Positions 58,672-64,000 of a stretch of DNA of 64,000 nt are shown here, piece by piece. The notes under the pieces are model-generated. The model worked only from the letters and a program-made list of their open reading frames with translations, did not search any database and was not told the origin of the DNA. The position numbers were made by a program, and so were the translations under genes. Source of the stretch: Diplonema papillatum (lineage: Eukaryota > Euglenozoa > Diplonemea > Diplonemida > Diplonemidae); assembly GCA_030068145.1 (NCBI GenBank), contig JAPJBO010001082.1, positions 1-64,000 of the forward strand, in the 5' to 3' direction. Numbering within the stretch: position 1 is the stretch's first letter; each line of letters begins with the position of its first letter.

Positions 58672-60490
58672 CCCAACTCCGACCAACCGGACATATATGT
58701 CCGGTTTAACCCAACTCCGACCAAGCACCTACAGGTTAATTTCCACTTTTTCCTATTTTTCATTTTTATAGAGTGCCTTCGCTCTTTTGGGCATTCTGGG
58801 GCTGGAATTTTGCGATTTCGAAGCATATCTTTCCATTGCCGCCCTTGGAAGGCGAAATTTTGACATGATGTTGCACTAGTCTGTCATCGTCTTCTCGCTC
58901 ATGACCGTCTCTAATTCGTCGACAACGTTTCACCGCAACCTTGACAATCTTTTGTTTTCTCGCGTGGTTTAGATTTCCTTCCTAGGTTGGGCTTGAGCAA
59001 AAGAGAAGAAGAAAGGCGGCAGACGTCATTTTGCGTGCGTTCCGGGGGTAGGGGGTTGGAGTGATGGCGAGATAACGGGCAAGACGCAGGAAATTGAGGT
59101 ACGGGGCAGGTGGGCAGTTCACGCAACTACTGGCCACTGCAGTCACTTTCATCAGTAGACTCGGTATACGTCAGACGCACTCCTTTGAGTGTGGGAGGGC
59201 GCCCCTGCTTGCAAGGGCGGCCGCCTCGTTTCTTCAAGCGCTGGGTCCCAGGAGTTTCCGGCTCGTAGTAATGGTGGTTCTTGAGGGTGTGAAACCGGGT
59301 AAAACACGGAGCGGGACACAGAGCCACGCCACATGTTTTGCAGACATATTTCGTCTTGACCAAACGAACATGGCATTTGCACGCAACGCGGGTGTCTGTT
59401 TCCAGAATGGCATGGAACTTGCCATCCAGGCGCGACGGGTGGTCGCTAGCCCGAGGTGTGCGCGTTCCGGGGCTGAAGTCCTCAGTACTGCGGTTGTCAG
59501 CAAGTAACCCGCGGATGAGCTCTTTTCTGAAGTCCTTGAAGGGTAAGGACCCGCGATTCTTACCAAGACGCTTGTACAAGATAAAACTGTTCAACGCAGA
59601 CACTTCGAGCAAATAAAAGAAGACTTTCATATACCATCGTTTGCCCTGCATGAATCGTGTCGCCCGGGCAAGGTACTGGTCGCAGCGATCTACCCCCCCC
59701 ATGTGTTTGTTGTAAGCAACCACGATGTCTGGCTTACTGACCTTCAACCGCTTTCCCCCCTTGCAGCGACGCTCAAGCTCGGTCATTGTTGTTCCAATGG
59801 GGAGTGTTGACAACATGCGGACTTCACGCTTGTCAACCCACTCCAAGAACGTGATCGGCGAACTTTGGCGATACTGGCAATGGCCGCGTTTCGGGGCCGC
59901 AGCCTTATCCGCTTGGGATGGGCGGCCGCGCTTCTTTTGGGACTTGCTAAAAAGTGGGATCCCGTTCCGATTTTTGCGGACAGTTCCGGCCGCGTGGAAT
60001 CCCAAGGTGTATAATTTTAGCATGAGGGGAATGCTTGTGTAGTAGTTGTCCATGTACATGTGCCTTCCTGAGTATGCATACAGAGCCGCAGCTGCAAGAA
60101 GTTCACGCTCACCAACGTTCACGGGGCCAGGGTTAGTATCCGTGTCAATCTTACCGGTATACACTGACGATACCAATGTGTAACCAGTCTGTGACTCAGC
60201 CAGAACAAAACACTTCACACCGAATCGATGCCGTTTCATGGGCATGTATTGCTTGAAGCTGACACGACCTTTGTACTTGATGATCGACTCATCAAAGCTA
60301 AGTTCTTTATCGGGAGCATAGACATCCCGCCATTGGAGAGACACAAGCTGGAAAATATCTCTTATCTTGATGAGTCGGTCCGGGTGTTCCTTCTTTCCAC
60401 TGAGGGGGTGGGAAGAAAATGCGTGTCCTGTTCGGTGGTTTCGTTCTCTGCCGGCGCTTTGCACGAAATTAGCTGGCATTAAATTCCCAT
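58672..60490 (-). mobile_element. piggyBac element, truncated at the 5' side
   Basis: The 3' side (left) has TTAA followed by CCCAACTCCGACC at 58668 and again at 58706, separated by a perfect 20-bp palindrome ACCGGACATATATGTCCGGT. piggyBac elements insert at TTAA and begin CCC, so one of these is the likely terminus. No matching GGGTTAA end was found to the right in the window. About 420 bp lie between the terminus and the transposase stop. Confidence 0.72.
59127..60479 (-). CDS. piggyBac-type transposase, N-terminally truncated
   Basis: The 450-residue frame carries the RNase H-like catalytic core of a cut-and-paste transposase. The three aspartates are visible in LSFDESIIKYKGR, YMDNYYTSIPL and GGVDRCDQYLA. 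Nearby family blocks are KQYMPMKRHRFGVKCF and SVYTGKIDTDTN. The C-terminal Cys/His-rich domain reads CKCHV...YVCKTCGVALCPAPCFTRFHTL and would bind zinc and the terminal repeats. A basic GRPCKQGRPP tail resembles an AT hook. Family members are about 550-600 residues, so roughly the first 130 are missing. The methionine at 60479 is the first in frame; homology starts only at DRLIKIRDIFQ. The frame has no stop, so decay is recent or the domain was kept. Confidence 0.9.
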   Translation of the reverse strand: MPANFVQSAGRERNHRTGHAFSSHPLSGKKEHPDRLIKIRDIFQLVSLQWRDVYAPDKELSFDESIIKYKGRVSFKQYMPMKRHRFGVKCFVLAESQTGYTLVSSVYTGKIDTDTNPGPVNVGERELLAAAALYAYSGRHMYMDNYYTSIPLMLKLYTLGFHAAGTVRKNRNGIPLFSKSQKKRGRPSQADKAAAPKRGHCQYRQSSPITFLEWVDKREVRMLSTLPIGTTMTELERRCKGGKRLKVSKPDIVVAYNKHMGGVDRCDQYLARATRFMQGKRWYMKVFFYLLEVSALNSFILYKRLGKNRGSLPFKDFRKELIRGLLADNRSTEDFSPGTRTPRASDHPSRLDGKFHAILETDTRVACKCHVRLVKTKYVCKTCGVALCPAPCFTRFHTLKNHHYYEPETPGTQRLKKRGGRPCKQGRPPTLKGVRLTYTESTDESDCSGQ

Positions 60491-62380
60491 TAAATTCCGC
60501 TCCTTCGAGGGGTCACTCGGAGCCGTTGCTCCCACTCGTCCCGCGCATTTAACGTACATTTAATGCCGCGTTCGCCCAAACAGAATACGTGGTTACGGTC
60601 CTTAGCTGGCCTGCTAAAGCTGTGGGACAGAGCCGACGGCGCAGCCGCTGCTAGTAGGGGCGGCCTGTGCGGGACTGACTAAGCGACGGAGGCGGCAGGT
60701 GCGCAACCGTGGCTGTGAGTCTAACAGACGGAGCTCAGCTGGCGGCGAGCAAGCTTGCGTTTGCTGGCCGACCGCGCCATTCAGCTCACGTGTCTATTGG
60801 ATTGTCCCAATGGCTCTTATCCCAATGGACCTTTGGCGCAGCGCCCGAACGAAGGAGGGCGGGGAGGAAGCCCCGAACGGGAGCTAGCAACCGCGTCTCC
60901 TTCGCGACATCAGGGGACGGAAGCGCTGCCAGGACCAGCCAGCGGTCGGCCCTAGCGCACTTCGCTATTGCTGCGTCAACAACACGCTGGTCGACTTCCC
61001 CCCTTCTGCAGTGCAGGATGCCCCGGATGGGGAGTCCCGCCCCAAGCGTGTAGGAGCTTGCGTGGGCAGGGCCGCGATGTTATTCCCGGGACCTTGTCAC
61101 GCACGCGTTGCCCGGGGCGACGTCGTTGTCCCCACGCCGAGATCAGATCCGGTCGGCACGGATGACCTGCCTCGACCTTGCCAGGACGTCGGGTTGGCGG
61201 TGCAGCAGGTCTTCTTTGGTGATCTCGGACTGACCGGGCGGGCCAGGCGAGTGGGTGACGTACCCACTAACTCCGATACTGGGCAGCCCGTCCTGAGGTG
61301 ATGCAGCAGGTGGCGCCCCAGGTACCCAGATCCCGCGGCATCTCGTACCGGGGGGTCCACGTCGCGCAGACCAGCGGAAGTTGCAAGGACGTCTCTTTCC
61401 AGCTGGTCAAGAAATTCGCTGCCGTACTTGAGGTGAGGCAGCAGGGCGTCGGCGCCCTGGATACCCAGATCCCGCATCTCGTCTGGAAGGCCAATGTGGG
61501 CCCATGCGGCGGAAGTTGCGAGGACCTCTCTTTCCCAGCGGATCAAGAAATCCAGGCGCATGCGCTGGGCCTCCGAACCGGTGTCAGTGTGCAGGAAGTG
61601 CCGCGGTTATTTCGTCGTGATCTGGGACATGTCCCTGTCCACCGGTAAGGCGCCGAGGGCGCGCTCGGCGAACTCATACCTCCTCAGCACGCCTCGGAGC
61701 TGGAACTTGACTCCGGCGGACCAGAAGCCGACAGTCGGCGCTGCAATACGCAGCGTCCGGAGTGAGAGATGAGTTGGTGCTGATGCGCGGATGAGGTGAG
61801 TCCCTTCCGCGTTGATAGAGTGACGACGAACTTTCAAATATTAAACAGGGGGTAAACACCGCCGGCGAGTCAGCCATTGAGCCCCATGTGTCAAGGTCGA
61901 ACCCGGCTGGTGACCCTCCTGGGAGGTACGGCAGCATGTCTAAGGGCTGCACACCTTCCCCCTGGCCCACTTGATCCCTCTGAACACCTTCCGAGCCACG
62001 AGGTCGTCCGGCTTGAACTTGAAGTAGTGTGAAAAGACCGTTTGTGGCATCGACGAGCCCTGGTGTGGGGATCGGCTGAACAGGCCCATGTCGATAACAG
62101 ATAGACCGTATGCGACGTCGACTGCACGACATGCGGATGGAACGTCAGGTATCGCTCGATGTACATTAGCATCTAGCTCGCATCGTGGGTGGCTGTTTCC
62201 TGTGAGAACCGATGCAGGTTGGTGTCGCGTCGCCGCTTGCTTGCGCCACAAACCGCTTCACCTCGTCGATCTGCGCCATGGCCAGGACGTAGCAGCCGTC
62301 CTGCTTCTCTTTGCGCTTCATCCTCGTGCTGACTCGTGCGGACTCATCGACAGCCTCGTCGATCGACGCGCAACCGGGGC
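60491..62380. other. Gene-poor GC-rich stretch
   Basis: No known gene, rRNA or tRNA is recognised. On the minus strand at about 61320-61560 a frame contains two related units of about 41 residues (FLIRWEREVLATSAAWAHIG and FLDQLERDVLATSAGLRDVD) followed in each by a GI/GY-x-LxxHL end. These are two diverged tandem DNA copies of about 120-130 bp. The frame at 61940-62251 (minus) has no recognised domain. The stretch could be a decayed element or rDNA spacer. Confidence 0.4.
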
Positions 62381-63609
62381 AGGCCAGAGACCACCATCAA
62401 GTCCGGAAGCTTAAAGAAGGCGGGTAACCGATAGCACGCTAAGTCTATCAGAAGTCACGCGCGGCAACTGGGGCAGGCTGGAGGCCACTCAGTCAAACCT
62501 AGACGCTCAAAGAAGACGAAACAACTGATAGCAGGCCAGGAACCACTAAGTCCATCAGAGCCCCGCACGGCAACCAGGGCAGGCCACAGACCAACATGTC
62601 AACCCCGGAAGCTTAAAAGAAGGCGGGTAACCAATAGCACGCTAAGTCTATCAGAGGTCACGCGCTGCAACTGGGGCAGGCCAGAGGCCACTCAAACTCG
62701 AAAGCATAGAGAAGGCGGGAAGGCGGGTAACCGATAACACGCTAAGTTTATCAGAAGTCACGCGCGGCAACTGCAGGCCAGAGGCCACTATGTCAAACCC
62801 GGAAGCATAAGGAAGGCGGGTAACCGATAGCACGCTAAGTCTATCAGAAGTCACACGCGGCAACCGGGGCAGGCCAGAGGCCACTATGTCACACCCGGAA
62901 GCTTAAGGAAGCTTGAAAAAAGAAGGCGGGGTAACTGATAGCAGGACAGAGACCACTAATTCTATCAGAACTCCCGCCGGGCAACCGGGCTGACTATGTC
63001 AACCGGAAGCCGAAGAAGGCGGGTAACCGATAGCACGCCAAGGCTATCAGAGGTTACGCGCGCAACCGGGGAGGCCAAAGACCCCCATGTCAACCGGGAG
63101 CTTGAAAGAAAAAGAAGGCGGCAACTGATAGCAGGACAGAGACCACTAAGTCTATCAGGAGTCACGCAGAGCAGCCGGGGCAGGCCAGAGACCACTAAGT
63201 CAAACCCGGAAGCTCTAAAAACAAAAGAGAAGGCGGGGTAACTGATAGCAGGACAGAGACCACTAAGTCTATCAGAACTCACGCCGGGCAGCCGGGCTGA
63301 CTAAGTCAACCGGAAGCCGAAGCAGGCGGGTAACCGATAGCACGCTAAGTCTATCAGAGGTTACGCGCGCAACCGGGGAGGCCAAAGACCCCCATGTCAC
63401 CCGGGAGCTTGAAAGAAAAAGAAGGCGGCAACTGATAGCAGGACAGAGACCACTAAGTCTATCAGGAGTCACGCAGAGCAACCGGGGCAGGCCAGAGACC
63501 ACTAAGTCAAACCCGGAAGCTCTAAAAACAAAAGAGAAGGCGGGGTAACTGATAGCAGGACAGAGACCACTAAGTCTATCAGAACTCACGCCGGGCAACC
63601 GGGCTGACT
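62381..63609. repeat. Higher-order satellite abutting rDNA
   Basis: Basic units of about 95-115 bp share GGGTAACCGATAGCACGCTA, AAGTCTATCAG and GGCAGGCCAGAGACCACTA. From 62990 three sub-types form a higher-order unit of about 300 bp present twice, nearly identical (62990-63291 and 63292-63600). The array ends at GGGCTGACTAT, one step before rRNA-like sequence. Confidence 0.9.
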
Positions 63610-63611
63610 AT

Positions 63612-64000
63612 TCGGATCGTCCAAGCTTCTGTTGCGAGACGGCTTGCCGGCTGCCTCAGTTTTGCTCGGATCGACCAGGATAGGAATGAGTTGAGGAGGT
63701 GACCCGCGGCATCGTCAGCGAAGGGTAAGTGTCGGCGTCTTCGGACAACGTCCTTGCTCCCGCTGGCCTGACGTGGTTAAACGCTCGCAGGCTCATGTCA
63801 GACACAGCGATCTTCTACTACCCGTCTTGAAACACGGACCAAGGAGTCTAACACGTGTGCGAGGCTTAGGGTGTCAAACCCACAAGCCGCACTGAAAGGG
63901 AGATGTGCCAATCCTTGAGGACGCAGCACAGCCCGATCCTGATTTACTGGAAAGGGATTTGAGGTTAAGTACACTTGTTGGGACCCGAAAGATGGTGAAC
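63612..64000 (+). rRNA. Large-subunit (28S) rRNA, partial
   Basis: The stretch 63820-63870 contains the universal CCCGTCTTGAAACACGGACC, AAGGAGTCTAACACGTGTGC and GAG, and the window ends with GGGACCCGAAAGATGGTGAA plus C, another near-universal LSU segment. The order and spacing fit the 5' third of eukaryotic 28S, after the D2 expansion. The divergent sequence 63612-63815 is probably the 3' part of D2. The 5' end of the molecule (5.8S, ITS2, D1) is not present upstream: satellite occupies that place. The gene is therefore either 5'-truncated or interrupted. It runs off the window. Confidence 0.9.

Noticed and set aside
59900-60150. NPGP motif (IDTDTNPGP) in the piggyBac transposase as a 2A site
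   Set aside because: It lies in the middle of the DDE catalytic core between the first and second aspartates. Skipping there would destroy the enzyme, so it is most likely chance.

Overview
This is nuclear DNA from a eukaryote. Poly(A)-tailed LINEs and tRNA-derived SINEs, a eukaryotic-type large-subunit rRNA segment, a piggyBac transposase and many terminal-inverted-repeat transposons all say so. I cannot name the species. The mix (ingi-like LINEs with RNase H, a Ngaro/PAT-like tyrosine-recombinase element, piggyBac, an RLE-type LINE) would fit a protist with a repeat-rich genome, but that is a weak inference. No ordinary host protein gene is convincingly present. Almost the whole window is repeats, and its value lies in the element architecture.

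Region 1-35.8 kb is a pile of retrotransposons joined end to end. From left to right: a 3' piece of a LINE with RNase H (minus), a near-full ingi-like LINE (minus, 1.9-6.3 kb), two SINEs back to back, another LINE 3' half (6.8-9.1 kb), a SINE, an RLE-type LINE 3' half (9.3-10.9 kb), a SINE fragment, a short LINE-like insert with 8-bp target duplications, and a second copy of the first LINE. Then come LINE 3'-UTR copies with a Ngaro/PAT-like element in a poly(A) tract, a full-length two-ORF LINE (18.0-26.1 kb), a full-length ingi-like LINE on the other strand (26.1-32.4 kb) whose ORF1 and ORF2 share one frame across a single TGA and which carries a 2A-like motif, a LINE 3' half (32.4-35.0 kb), another poly(A) 3' end, and a SINE fragment. 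Many junctions are a poly(A) run abutting a poly(T) run.

Region 35.8-38.2 kb holds a well-formed tRNA-Thr(CGT) gene followed immediately by about 160 copies of a 14-bp satellite with no variant that I could see.

Region 38.2-58.4 kb is a nest of DNA transposons, up to five levels deep. Three (38202-43461, 45973-48442, 49059-50663) have precise 7-bp target duplications and subterminal arrays built on an AGCYA core. Two (38236-41203, 44939-51645) have poly-G termini and flanking TA. One (38312-39970) has a 9-bp duplication and inverted arrays of a 30-bp unit. One (46055-47147) is hAT-like with an 8-bp duplication. A 204-bp satellite, palindrome arrays, minisatellites and a MITE fill the rest.

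Region 58.7-60.5 kb is a 5'-truncated piggyBac with a complete DDD core. Region 60.5-62.4 kb has no recognised gene. Region 62.4-63.6 kb is a higher-order tandem satellite that runs directly into a partial LSU (28S) rRNA gene (63.6-64.0 kb), which continues past the window edge.
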